Assembly (NCBI GenBank): GCA_029884035.1
Contig: JAOUIM010000108.1
Span: forward strand, 1-9,899
Reading direction: 5' to 3'
DNA from: Aquincola sp.
GTDB lineage: Bacteria; Pseudomonadota; Gammaproteobacteria; Burkholderiales; Burkholderiaceae_C
Length of the DNA stretch: 9,899 nucleotides
The notes beneath the pieces were generated by a model. The model was not told the DNA's origin. It did not search any database and saw only the letters and a list, made by a program, of their open reading frames with translations. Numbering within the stretch: the stretch's first letter is position 1; the number at the start of each line of letters is the position of its first letter. Positions 1 through 8,112 of the stretch are shown in pieces. The position numbers and the translations under genes were made by a program.

Positions 1-348
1 CAGCAGGGCCAGCACCTTGGCATCTTCGGGCGTGAACTTGCCGGACTCGACGACGAACAGCACCACGTCGACGTCGGACAGCACGCCCTTGACCGTCCGG
101 TTCAGGTTGCGATTGAGCGCATTGCCGTGCCGCGTCTGGAAGCCCGGGGTATCGACGAAGATGCACTGCGCGTCGCCCACGCTGCGCACGCCGGTGATGC
201 GATGGCGCGTGGTCTGCGGTTTGTTCGACGTGATGCTGATCTTCTGGCCGACCAGCGCGTTGAGTAGCGTGCTCTTGCCGACGTTGGGCCGACCCACGAT
301 GGCCACGAGGCCGCAGCGCTGCGGTGCGGCGTCAGGCACATCGGTCAT
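1..348 (-). CDS. era: GTPase Era, N-terminal part (cut by window edge)
   Basis: Era is an essential Ras-like GTPase that binds the 3' end of 16S rRNA through a KH domain and helps mature the 30S subunit. The frame is open from the ATG at 348 to base 1, giving 116 codons of a protein normally near 300 residues; the rest of the G domain and the KH domain lie outside the window. Visible are the P-loop GRPNVGKST (residues 19-27), the switch I segment KPQTTRHRI (43-51) with its conserved threonines, and the G3 motif DTPG (66-69). The start is the only ATG close to the P-loop and leaves a normal short N-terminal tail. No Shine-Dalgarno sequence precedes it; instead a 12-bp palindrome abuts the start codon. 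It follows rnc, the classic rnc-era pairing, but at a 91-nt distance where close coupling is usual. Identity is certain; only the exact start is slightly open. Confidence 0.96.
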   Translation of the reverse strand, partial: MTDVPDAAPQRCGLVAIVGRPNVGKSTLLNALVGQKISITSNKPQTTRHRITGVRSVGDAQCIFVDTPGFQTRHGNALNRNLNRTVKGVLSDVDVVLFVVESGKFTPEDAKVLALL

Positions 349-373
349 TCGGCGCGCCGACCAGCCCGGTCGG
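349..373 (-). promoter_or_regulatory. Overlapping hairpins at the era translation start
   Basis: Directly before the era ATG lies a perfect 12-bp palindrome (349-360, TCGGCGCGCCGA). It overlaps a second hairpin with a 6-bp stem, CCGACC at 357-362 pairing with GGTCGG at 368-373 around a 5-nt loop. The two share bases 357-360, so they cannot form together. No purine-rich ribosome binding site is seen. A role in controlling era translation is inference; GC-rich DNA makes short stems common. Confidence 0.3.
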
Positions 374-439
374 GCCCCCGCAACGCGCGATCGGGCAGGC
401 GCAAAGGCCGCGACGCGTGCACCGGGCGCGGACCGGTCG

Positions 440-1159
440 TCACGATCGGAGGGGGCCGCCGGGCCGATCGCTGGCCTTGAGCGTAGCCAGCATGCGGCGC
501 GCGGCGTTCTGCTCGGCCGCACGCCGCGACTTGCCTTCGCCGTGCTCCGTCAGGCCGAGCGAGGGCACCGCGCATTCGACATCGAAGGTCTGCGCGTGCG
601 ACTGGCCGCGCGTGGCGACGATGCGGTAGGCCGGCACCGGGAGCTTGCGCGCCTGCAGCCATTCCTGCAGTTCCGTCTTCGCATCCTTGGTCCAGTTGTC
701 GATGCCGGTGCCGGCGATGACCTCGCCGAATAGGCGCTGCACCAGCGCATGGGCCTGCGCGTACCCTCCATCGACGAAGGCCGCGCCGATCACGGCCTCG
801 AGCGCGTCGGCGAGGATCGACGGCCGCAAGGCACCCCCACCACGCGCCTCGCCTTCGGACAGACGCAGCACATCGGGCAGGCCGACTGCGAGGGCGGCAC
901 GGGCCAGGCTGTCCTCGCGCACCAGGTGAGCGCGCACGCGCGTGAGATCGCCCTCGTCGGATCCCGCGAAGCGCTCGTAGAGCAATGCCGATATCGCCGT
1001 CTGAAGGACCGCGTCGCCCAGGAACTCGAGGCGCTCGTTGTGCTCAGCGCCGGCGCTGCGGTGGGTGAGCGCGCGGTCCAGCAGGTCAGTGCGCGAGAAC
1101 GTCAGGCCCAGCCGCTGCTGCAGCGCGACGAGAGATGGCTCGATCATGCCGGTGGCCAT
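440..1159 (-). CDS. rnc: Ribonuclease III
   Basis: RNase III cuts double-stranded RNA as a homodimer; it processes the 30S rRNA precursor and some mRNAs in the cytoplasm. The 239-residue product is of normal length. The signature NERLEFLGD spans residues 41-49, giving metal-binding Glu42, Glu45 and Asp49; the second acidic pair is Asp118 and Glu121 in LADALEAVIGA. A C-terminal double-stranded RNA-binding domain covers about 158-228 (KTELQEWLQ at the start, KSRRAAEQNAARRML at the end). Two in-frame ATGs, at 1159 and 1147, are both possible starts; neither has a clear Shine-Dalgarno sequence, and the second gives an N-terminus more like relatives. The gene begins 14 nt after the DUF4845 stop, so it is probably translated from the lepA-lepB operon mRNA by coupling. 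It is complete, with no missing catalytic residue. Confidence 0.97.
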   Translation of the reverse strand: MATGMIEPSLVALQQRLGLTFSRTDLLDRALTHRSAGAEHNERLEFLGDAVLQTAISALLYERFAGSDEGDLTRVRAHLVREDSLARAALAVGLPDVLRLSEGEARGGGALRPSILADALEAVIGAAFVDGGYAQAHALVQRLFGEVIAGTGIDNWTKDAKTELQEWLQARKLPVPAYRIVATRGQSHAQTFDVECAVPSLGLTEHGEGKSRRAAEQNAARRMLATLKASDRPGGPLRS

Positions 1160-1173
1160 GGCGCGCGGCGCGG

Positions 1174-1545
1174 TCAGTTCGAGCGCCCCTCGCCCTCGTA
1201 CTTGATGAGCAGGAAGACCGGATCGAACAGCGGCACTTCCTTGTCGTAGGCGAAGCGGATCACGACCTTGTCGTTTTCCTTGGTCACCACGAGGTCGGCC
1301 CCACTGATGCTGGAAATCGAATACTCGATGTCCTTTTGGCGGTCGAACGCCTTGCGGGCCTCGGCCACGGTGGCCGGCTGGTCCTGCGCGATCTTCTTGA
1401 CCGCGCGCAAGATGGTCGTGTACTCGTTGATCGTGGGCAGGACGCGCACCACGATCAGCGCGACAAAGGCGACCACGATCGCCCAGATCAACAGGCCGAT
1501 GAGCGTAAGGCCACGGGAGCGGCCAGCAGTTCGGGTGCGCAGCAT
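1174..1545 (-). CDS. DUF4845 family inner-membrane protein
   Basis: This is a 123-residue protein of the DUF4845 family, commonly found between lepB and rnc in beta- and gammaproteobacteria; its function is not known. The N-terminus is short and basic (Arg3, Arg5, Arg9, Arg11), followed by one hydrophobic segment at about 13-34 and a soluble, probably periplasmic, domain of about 85 residues. The junction RG-LTLIG at 11-17 resembles a type IV prepilin processing site, but has Gly where prepilins have Glu at +5. The start is well supported by a strong Shine-Dalgarno sequence. It lies 21 nt after lepB and 14 nt before rnc, so it is an operon member. The family assignment is from sequence character and context; a role in export or envelope quality control would be a guess. 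Confidence 0.88.
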   Translation of the reverse strand: MLRTRTAGRSRGLTLIGLLIWAIVVAFVALIVVRVLPTINEYTTILRAVKKIAQDQPATVAEARKAFDRQKDIEYSISSISGADLVVTKENDKVVIRFAYDKEVPLFDPVFLLIKYEGEGRSN

Positions 1546-1554
1546 GGACTGTGT

Positions 1555-1561
1555 CTCCTCC
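1555..1561 (-). promoter_or_regulatory. Strong ribosome binding site of the DUF4845 gene
   Basis: The minus strand reads GGAGGAG here, 9 nt before the ATG at 1545. It is the best Shine-Dalgarno match noticed in the window and fixes that start. The contrast with rnc and era, which have none, suggests different translation rates within one mRNA. Confidence 0.75.
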
Positions 1562-1566
1562 GGGTC

Positions 1567-2540
1567 TCAGCGGAAAGCGCCGATGCGGCCGAGGTTACCG
1601 AAATTCATCCACACGAAGAAGGCCCGGCCCTTCAGGTTGCGGTCTGGGACGAAGCCCCAGTAGCGCGAGTCGATGGAATTATCACGGTTGTCGCCCATCA
1701 CGAAGTAGTGGCCGGCGGGCACTTTGCAGACCACACCCTCGGCGCTGTAGCGGCAGGCCTCGCGCCGTGGATAGGTCTCGGCACCCGAGACGAAGCCCGG
1801 GCGGTCGCTGCGCAGAAGGATGCGGTGCTCGATGCCGCCCAGGTTCTCGCGCAGCTGTTGGGTGTAGCGCTGGCTGTCCTCGTCGTAGTAGTCGGGCAGC
1901 GCGGCCGTCTCGACCGGCTTGCCATTGATCGTCAGCGTCTTGTTGAGCCAGGCCACCTCGTCGCCAGGCAGGCCCACCACGCGCTTGATGTAGTCGATGC
2001 GCGGGTCGGGCGGGTAGCGAAAAACGACCACGTCGCCACGTGCGGGCTCGCCGGTCGCGATGATCTTGCGGTCGATCACCGGCAGGCGGATACCGTAGCC
2101 GAACTTGTTCACGAGGATCAGGTCGCCGGACTCCAGCGTGGGCAGCATCGAGCCCGAAGGGATCTTGAACGGCTCGTAGAGGAACGATCTCAGCAGGAAC
2201 ACGACCAGGATCACCGGGAACAGGCCCGCGGTCCAGTCCAGCCACCACGGCTGCATCAGCAGGCGGCCCTTGGCCTGCTCGATGTTGCCATCGACCTGCG
2301 CGATACCCTGGCGCGCAAGTTCCGCCCGGCGTGCCCCGTGCTGCGCTTCGAGCGCCGCTGCCGCGGCCTCGCGGGCCGGCTTGAAGTGCAGGCGCTCGGC
2401 CAGCCAGTAGGCCAGCGTCACGAGCGTGAGCAGGAACAGAAGCAGCGCGAAGTCGCCGATCCAGCGGTTGAAGAACCAGCCGCCGAGGTAGACCAGCAGC
2501 GCGGCATACAGGGCCGCAGTCAATCCACCCATGAGTCCCA

Positions 2541-2541
<1 letters not shown>
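1567..2541 (-). CDS. lepB: Signal peptidase I
   Basis: Signal peptidase I removes Sec and Tat signal peptides at the outer face of the inner membrane using a Ser-Lys dyad. The product has 324 residues. The catalytic serine is Ser131 in IPSGSMLPTL (127-136), followed by Met132 as usual; the general base is Lys186 in YIKRVVGLPGD (184-194); the last conserved box MGDNRDNSIDSRYWGFVP spans 282-299. Hydrophobic segments lie at about 7-24, 31-48 and 104-121, with a basic, helical 55-residue stretch between the second and third. If all three cross the membrane, the N-terminus is cytoplasmic, unlike the two-helix E. coli enzyme. The ATG overlaps the lepA stop by one base (TGATG) and has a Shine-Dalgarno sequence 7 nt upstream, so translation is coupled to lepA. 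Cys263 and Cys272 in the periplasmic domain might form a disulfide. Confidence 0.97.
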
Positions 2542-4349
<1,808 letters not shown>

Positions 4350-4505
4350 CAGGTCGAAGTCCAGCGCAGGTTCGGTCGCCTGACCCCAGGGTTGCGGCCG
4401 CCGACAGCGCAAGTGGATCGAACTGCGCGTCGGCCCTGTGATCGGCAGCGCCGGATCGGCGATGCGACCGTCACCGGACCCAGTTCAGCGGGTAGCGAAG
4501 GGGCG

Positions 4506-4538
4506 AAAAAAAGGCGCGTCGAAAGATGGACGCGCCTT
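4506..4538 (-). terminator. Intrinsic (Rho-independent) terminator before lepA
   Basis: On the minus strand a perfect 10-bp stem (4538-4529 pairing with 4520-4511, AAGGCGCGTC with GACGCGCCTT) closes an 8-nt loop and runs straight into a T tract, seven T in all at 4512-4506. The plus strand has no T tract after the hairpin, so it acts only towards lepA. It is the most likely end of the rpoE-rseA-rseB-mucD transcript, although about 355 nt beyond the mucD stop. It may instead end a short RNA started at the nearby TACAAT, or act as a lepA attenuator. Confidence 0.85.
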
Positions 4539-4568
4539 CCAACAAAACGTATGGCAACTGCTTGTTGG
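4506..4568 (-). ncRNA. Candidate small RNA or attenuated lepA leader
   Basis: A transcript started 7 nt after the TACAAT at 4580-4575 would begin at about 4568 and end in the T tract near 4506, about 63 nt. It would be nearly all structure: a 5' hairpin with a 7-bp stem (CCAACAA at 4568-4562 pairing with TTGTTGG at 4545-4539, 16-nt loop) stacked directly on the 10-bp terminator stem with no unpaired base between. The loops GCAGTTGCCATACGTT and CATCTTTC would be the exposed segments. I do not recognise a known RNA family. The alternative is a premature-termination leader for lepA. Existence as an RNA is inference from promoter-like and terminator signals. Confidence 0.3.
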
Positions 4569-4574
4569 GCTTTC

Positions 4575-4603
4575 ATTGTAGCCAAAGCGATCCCGCCGGA
4601 ACC
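4575..4603 (-). promoter_or_regulatory. Candidate sigma-70 promoter upstream of the hairpins
   Basis: TACAAT on the minus strand at 4580-4575 matches the -10 consensus TATAAT at five of six bases. The sequence 15-18 nt upstream (around GGTTCC, 4603-4598) is a poor -35. The predicted start at about 4568 is the first base of the 5' hairpin. Such a promoter could drive a short RNA, or lepA when the terminator is read through. Confidence 0.3.
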
Positions 4604-4651
4604 CGCGCCAACCCTCGTTTTTTCGTCGTTGCAGGGTACCAACAGGGAATT

Positions 4652-4697
4652 TCATGCACAGGTTATCCACAATTTGATGTGGACGCCCTGGGGACAG
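4652..4697. promoter_or_regulatory. Inverted cluster of DnaA-box-like 9-mers
   Basis: A perfect DnaA box, TTATCCACA, lies at 4663-4671 on the plus strand. A 7-of-9 match, TCATGCACA, lies exactly 11 bp before it (4652-4660), with GG between. After a 6-bp centre (4672-4677) two weaker boxes face the other way: TGTGGACGC (4678-4686) and TGGGGACAG (4689-4697), each 6 of 9 to TGTGGATAA, again 11 bp apart and with CC between. The result is an imperfect inverted repeat of two box pairs. DnaA binding is inferred from the consensus; dnaA itself is not in the window. Confidence 0.45.
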
Positions 4698-4893
4698 ATT
4701 CAGAGCCCTCGACTCCCTGCTGAGCGCTAACCCAAAGGCGGCCCGAACAACGTGGATTGTAGGCCTTGGGGCTTTGAATCCGGGTCGGCCGGACAGGAAA
4801 GTCTGCAACCGCTCACTCAGCAGTGTTCGCTCAGCATCGACGCCCTCACCCACCCAGGTTCCGCATCGTGGGAAAGTGGGCTGGCGGATCCCG

Positions 4894-6414
4894 TCAACGC
4901 GGTGCAGGCCGGATCACCATGTAGTTGGTCCAATCCCCGCGACGCACCATGACGCTGACCGGCTTGGTCTTGTCCAGCTTGGATACCTGCGCGCTGAACT
5001 GCTTCGCGTCGGTGACCTCGACGTTGTCGAGCGTGAGGATCACGTCGCCCTCGCGCACGCCGGCGCGCGCTGCGGCACCTTCCACCGACTCGACCTTGAC
5101 CCCTCCACGCAACTTGAGCTCCTTCTTCTGTGCGTCGGTCAGGTCGGACACTGCAAGGCCGATGGCCGTCTTGGGCTGAGGAGCGGGCTGCGGCTCACTG
5201 TTCTGCGCCACGCGCCGTGGGCGATCGGCTTCGAACTCGACCACGGTGACGCTCACATCCTTCAGTTGCCCGCGGCGGAAGAGTTGCAGGCTCGTCTTGG
5301 CGCCTGGCTTGGTCGCGCCGATTAGCCGCGGCAGGTCACCGGACTTTTCCACGGCCTTGCCGTCGACCTTGACGATGATGTCACCCGGCTCGACGCCGGC
5401 CTTGGCCGCGGGCAAGCCATCCTCCACGCCCTGCACGAGCGCGCCGCGCGGCGCGCCCAGGCCGATCGCCTCGGCCACCTCCTTGGTCACCGGGGCGATG
5501 GTCACGCCGATGCGGCCGCGGATCACGCGGCCGTTCGCGCGCAACTGGTCGGACACCCGCATCGCCTCGTCGATCGGAATCGCGAAGCTGATGCCCATGA
5601 AGCCCCCGGAACGGCTGTAGATCTGCGAATTGATGCCGATCACCTCGCCCCGCATGTTGATCAGAGGGCCGCCGGAGTTGCCCGGGTTGATCGCCACGTC
5701 GGTCTGGATCATCGGCAGGAAGTCGCCCGTGTCGCGCTGCTTGGCGCTGACGATGCCGGCCGTGACCGTGTTGTCCAGGCCGAACGGCGCGCCGATCGCC
5801 ATCACCCAGGCGCCGACCTTGACCTGGTTGATGTCACCGACCTTCACCGTGGGCAGGCCCGCGGCCTCGATCTTGACGACCGCCACGTCGGTGCGGCGGT
5901 CGGCGCCGATGATCTTCGCCTTGAATTCGCGCTTGTCGGTGAGCGTCACGATCACCTCGTCGGCGCCATCGACCACATGGGCATTGGTCATCACGTAGCC
6001 GTCGGCCGTCAGGATGAAGCCCGAGCCGACCCCGCGTTGCTGGGGCTCGTTGTCCTCCTGCGGTGGTCCGCCGCGGCGCGGCGGCGTCCGGCCCTCAGGC
6101 ACCGGGATGCCGAAGCGGCGGAAGAACTCGCGCATCTGCTCGTCCATCTCGGCACTGGGTCCCGAGGCGCTGGCGCGCAAACGCTCCGACGTGCGGATAT
6201 TGACCACCGCGGGACCGACGCGCTCGACCAGTTCAGTGAAGTCGGGCAGTTCGCGCGCCGCCTGCGCAACTGCAGGTGCTGGCACGAGGGTGGCCAGCGG
6301 CGTGGCCACGGCAAACAGAACAGCAGTCAGGGCGTGCAGGCCCCGTGAGCGGATCGGCGCGGTGCAAAGTCTTGTGGTCATGGGCATCAGGGTGTGGTGG
6401 GTTCGGGAAATCAT
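4894..6414 (-). CDS. mucD: Periplasmic serine protease, DegP/HtrA family (MucD)
   Basis: This HtrA-family protease/chaperone clears misfolded periplasmic proteins and dampens the sigma-E response. The 506-residue precursor has a basic N-terminus and a hydrophobic stretch at about 28-45, with likely signal peptidase I sites AVA or AQA ending at 50 or 52. The trypsin-like domain shows the triad His146 (TNAHVV), Asp176 (RTDVAVV) and Ser247 (NPGNSGGP). A flexible Pro/Arg/Gln-rich LA-type loop occupies about 103-128. Two PDZ domains follow, about 300-395 and 417-500. The ATG at 6414 overlaps the rseB stop (ATGA, 4 nt), which supports it; Met10 and Met12 (6387, 6381) are possible later starts that keep the signal peptide. 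It is the last gene of the rpoE unit. Presence of mucD here follows the Pseudomonas algU-mucABCD plan rather than the E. coli rpoE-rseABC plan. Confidence 0.95.
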   Translation of the reverse strand: MISRTHHTLMPMTTRLCTAPIRSRGLHALTAVLFAVATPLATLVPAPAVAQAARELPDFTELVERVGPAVVNIRTSERLRASASGPSAEMDEQMREFFRRFGIPVPEGRTPPRRGGPPQEDNEPQQRGVGSGFILTADGYVMTNAHVVDGADEVIVTLTDKREFKAKIIGADRRTDVAVVKIEAAGLPTVKVGDINQVKVGAWVMAIGAPFGLDNTVTAGIVSAKQRDTGDFLPMIQTDVAINPGNSGGPLINMRGEVIGINSQIYSRSGGFMGISFAIPIDEAMRVSDQLRANGRVIRGRIGVTIAPVTKEVAEAIGLGAPRGALVQGVEDGLPAAKAGVEPGDIIVKVDGKAVEKSGDLPRLIGATKPGAKTSLQLFRRGQLKDVSVTVVEFEADRPRRVAQNSEPQPAPQPKTAIGLAVSDLTDAQKKELKLRGGVKVESVEGAAARAGVREGDVILTLDNVEVTDAKQFSAQVSKLDKTKPVSVMVRRGDWTNYMVIRPAPR

Positions 6415-7427
6415 CGCTTGCGCTCGAGCGCGGCTGCAAATTGCTTGAGGGCGCTCATCGGCACGTCACCGACGGCAGTGATCCAGTGCGCGTCCGACCG
6501 CTGCATCCAGGTGTGCGTCGCGCCGATGATGGCACTGCCGGGTCGATGGCGATCGGGCTCGTACGGCTCGATGAACACCGACACATGGGTCAGTCCGTCG
6601 GTGAAGATCGCCTGCACCACATCAGCCTTCGAGGAGCGCGCTTTGTCGGCCATTGGATCGAGCGAGCGCTTGATGCAGCTGACTTGGCGAAAGCCCGCGA
6701 CCGCGTCCTTCAGTCGCCATCCCTCGCCGTCCAGGCTGGTGCGGTGGGGCAGCGATTTCACGACGCGATAGCCATCGAGCTGCTTCATCGCAGAGACCAC
6801 GGTATCGGGCTGCGGCTTCACCCCGATGGCCACGTCGCTGAAAGCCGTGCTTTCGAGCACGCGGCCGTCCTGGGCGAGCATGTCGGCGCGCAGCAGCAGG
6901 CCACTGCCCTGTTCGGCCCACAGTCGCTGGGCAAATCGCGATGTGTCGCGCGGACGCAGGAGGAACACCGCGGCATCGTGGCCGGCGACGCGGCCGGACC
7001 CTTCGGCCACCATGTCATAGCGGTCAAAGAGCTCATCGTCGCCCATGCTCGGCAGCGCCGGGAAGGGCCGAATCGGTTCGCGCTGTTCCACGTGCGCCAC
7101 CCTGGTTGCCGGCCACAGGGTCACGACGCGCTCGTTGTGGCGCAACACGCGCCGCGCTTGCCCATCCAGCACGTCGGCGCGCTCGTAGGTCTGGCTGCCC
7201 TCGCAGAAGTGCGCCACCCGTGAACTCGACATCGCCCCGTCGGTTGTCAGCACCAGCGTGCCCTCGTAGTTGTGCTGGGTGGCTGCAGCATGCATGCGCA
7301 TCAGCCAGTCGCGGGCCTCGGCGCCCGGCAACAACTTGTCGCCTGCCTGGGCGGTCGTCATGGCACACCACATCAGCATGCCAGCCAGACCCGCCGCGGT
7401 CCTGGTGCGCCCGCGCAAAGCTTGCAT
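6411..7427 (-). CDS. rseB: Sigma-E regulatory protein RseB (MucB)
   Basis: RseB is a periplasmic protein that binds the outer part of RseA, protecting it from regulated proteolysis until lipoprotein or lipopolysaccharide signals displace it. From the ATG at 7427 the product has 338 residues: a signal peptide with hydrophobic core at about 10-22 and likely cleavage after Ala28 (TAQA), a larger N-terminal lipid-binding-like domain (about 30-195) and a smaller C-terminal domain (about 210-330). Mature Cys75 and Cys251 lie one in each domain and could form a disulfide. A GTG at 7436, directly abutting the rseA stop, would add three residues; the ATG has a weak GAG 8 nt upstream, so either start is possible. 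The gene sits 9 nt after rseA and overlaps mucD by 4 nt. Family assignment rests on length, signal peptide and operon position as well as sequence character. Confidence 0.93.
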   Translation of the reverse strand: MQALRGRTRTAAGLAGMLMWCAMTTAQAGDKLLPGAEARDWLMRMHAAATQHNYEGTLVLTTDGAMSSSRVAHFCEGSQTYERADVLDGQARRVLRHNERVVTLWPATRVAHVEQREPIRPFPALPSMGDDELFDRYDMVAEGSGRVAGHDAAVFLLRPRDTSRFAQRLWAEQGSGLLLRADMLAQDGRVLESTAFSDVAIGVKPQPDTVVSAMKQLDGYRVVKSLPHRTSLDGEGWRLKDAVAGFRQVSCIKRSLDPMADKARSSKADVVQAIFTDGLTHVSVFIEPYEPDRHRPGSAIIGATHTWMQRSDAHWITAVGDVPMSALKQFAAALERKR

Positions 7428-7436
7428 CCGCGGCAC

Positions 7437-8084
7437 TCAGCGCCCCGGATCAGAGACGACGGTTGCGCTGCGCAGGACGCCGCCCGGCGCCGTCAGCGGC
7501 GACGCGTTGGCGTACTGGCGGTGCGCTGCCAGGTACCGGTCGAGTTCCGGATTTCGGATCAACGTGCGGCCGTCACGCCCCGCCACGATGACCGGAGCCG
7601 ACGCCGCGGCACGTTCGGCGCCCGGCGGCGACTGCAGGTTCGCGACGACCGCGACGGGGCCGTTGATCTCCTTGTTCATCGCAAGCGCCGGCGCAGCGCC
7701 ACGCGATTCGTCCAAACCAGCCATCCGAGTCACAACGAGCACGCCGGCGACCGCGACGAAGCCTGCGGCAACCGCCGCTGTCGTTATCCAGGGCCGGCGC
7801 TCGCGAGCCGGCGCGAGCAACACCGGCTCGTCCGCGAGCCGTTCACGAAACCGCGCCAGAAATCTTGCGTCGCGGCCCACGCCGCCCGCGGCGTCCTCGC
7901 TGCGCAGCACATCGCCGATCACGTGATAGGCATGCCAGTCTGCACGCGCCGACGCGTCATTGCGCCAGGCACGGCAAGCTTCATCGGCAGCCTCGCCGTC
8001 GCCATCCATCAGGGCCGACAACTGGGCCCGGCCGCGCGACAGCGGGGCGGCATTCGGATCGTTCATCGCGTCATCGGCTTTCAT
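7437..8084 (-). CDS. rseA: Anti-sigma-E factor RseA (MucA-like)
   Basis: RseA spans the inner membrane and holds sigma-E inactive with its cytoplasmic domain; stepwise proteolysis frees the sigma factor. The 215-residue protein has the expected plan: N-terminal anti-sigma domain (about 15-90, with RGRAQLSALMDGDGEAADE and WHAYHVIGDVLRS), one membrane helix at about 100-119 preceded by Arg-Glu-Arg-Arg, and a periplasmic tail with LIRNPELDRYLAAHRQYAN (175-193), a stretch I regard as typical of betaproteobacterial versions. The open frame extends 41 codons upstream into rpoE, but those residues are Cys/Trp/Pro-rich shadow sequence; the ATG at 8084 has GGAG 8 nt upstream and gives the normal length. 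A second ATG at 8066 is less likely. It starts 28 nt after rpoE and is followed at once by rseB. Confidence 0.94.
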   Translation of the reverse strand: MKADDAMNDPNAAPLSRGRAQLSALMDGDGEAADEACRAWRNDASARADWHAYHVIGDVLRSEDAAGGVGRDARFLARFRERLADEPVLLAPARERRPWITTAAVAAGFVAVAGVLVVTRMAGLDESRGAAPALAMNKEINGPVAVVANLQSPPGAERAAASAPVIVAGRDGRTLIRNPELDRYLAAHRQYANASPLTAPGGVLRSATVVSDPGR

Positions 8085-8092
8085 CTCTGATT

Positions 8093-8096
8093 CTCC
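8093..8096 (-). promoter_or_regulatory. Ribosome binding site deciding the rseA start
   Basis: The minus strand reads GGAG, 8 nt before the ATG at 8084, in the 28-nt gap after rpoE. It favours this start over the upstream in-frame codon at 8207, which lies inside rpoE, and over the ATG at 8066. Confidence 0.6.
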
Positions 8097-8112
8097 GGGC
8101 TGGCATGACCAC

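Larger units (their letters stand above)
4350..4893. other. Intergenic region between mucD and lepA
   Basis: No convincing protein gene lies in these 544 nt: the frames crossing it on both strands are short, rich in Arg/Pro/Ser and ignore the hairpins and promoter-like elements. On the minus strand, in order, it holds a -10-like TACAAT at 4761-4756 without a good -35, a cluster of DnaA-box-like 9-mers (4697-4652), a second TACAAT at 4580-4575, two adjacent hairpins (4568-4511) with the second an intrinsic terminator, and then about 156 nt of plain GC-rich sequence before lepA. AT content looks locally higher than in the genes around 4610-4680. No hairpin with a T tract was seen close behind the mucD stop. 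Confidence 0.7.

Noticed and set aside
4350..4412. Upstream TTG start giving LepA 21 more residues
   Set aside because: The extra residues are unlike LepA N-termini, while the ATG at 4349 gives the canonical start and a normal 602-residue length.
4717..4823. 8-bp inverted repeat CTGCTGAG / CTCAGCAG about 90 nt apart behind mucD
   Set aside because: It is too short and too far apart to be a terminator or attachment site, and has no T tract.
4485..4853. 122-codon minus-strand frame in the mucD-lepA gap
   Set aside because: It has no domain-like composition, overlaps the DnaA-box array and both hairpins, and no ribosome binding site was seen.
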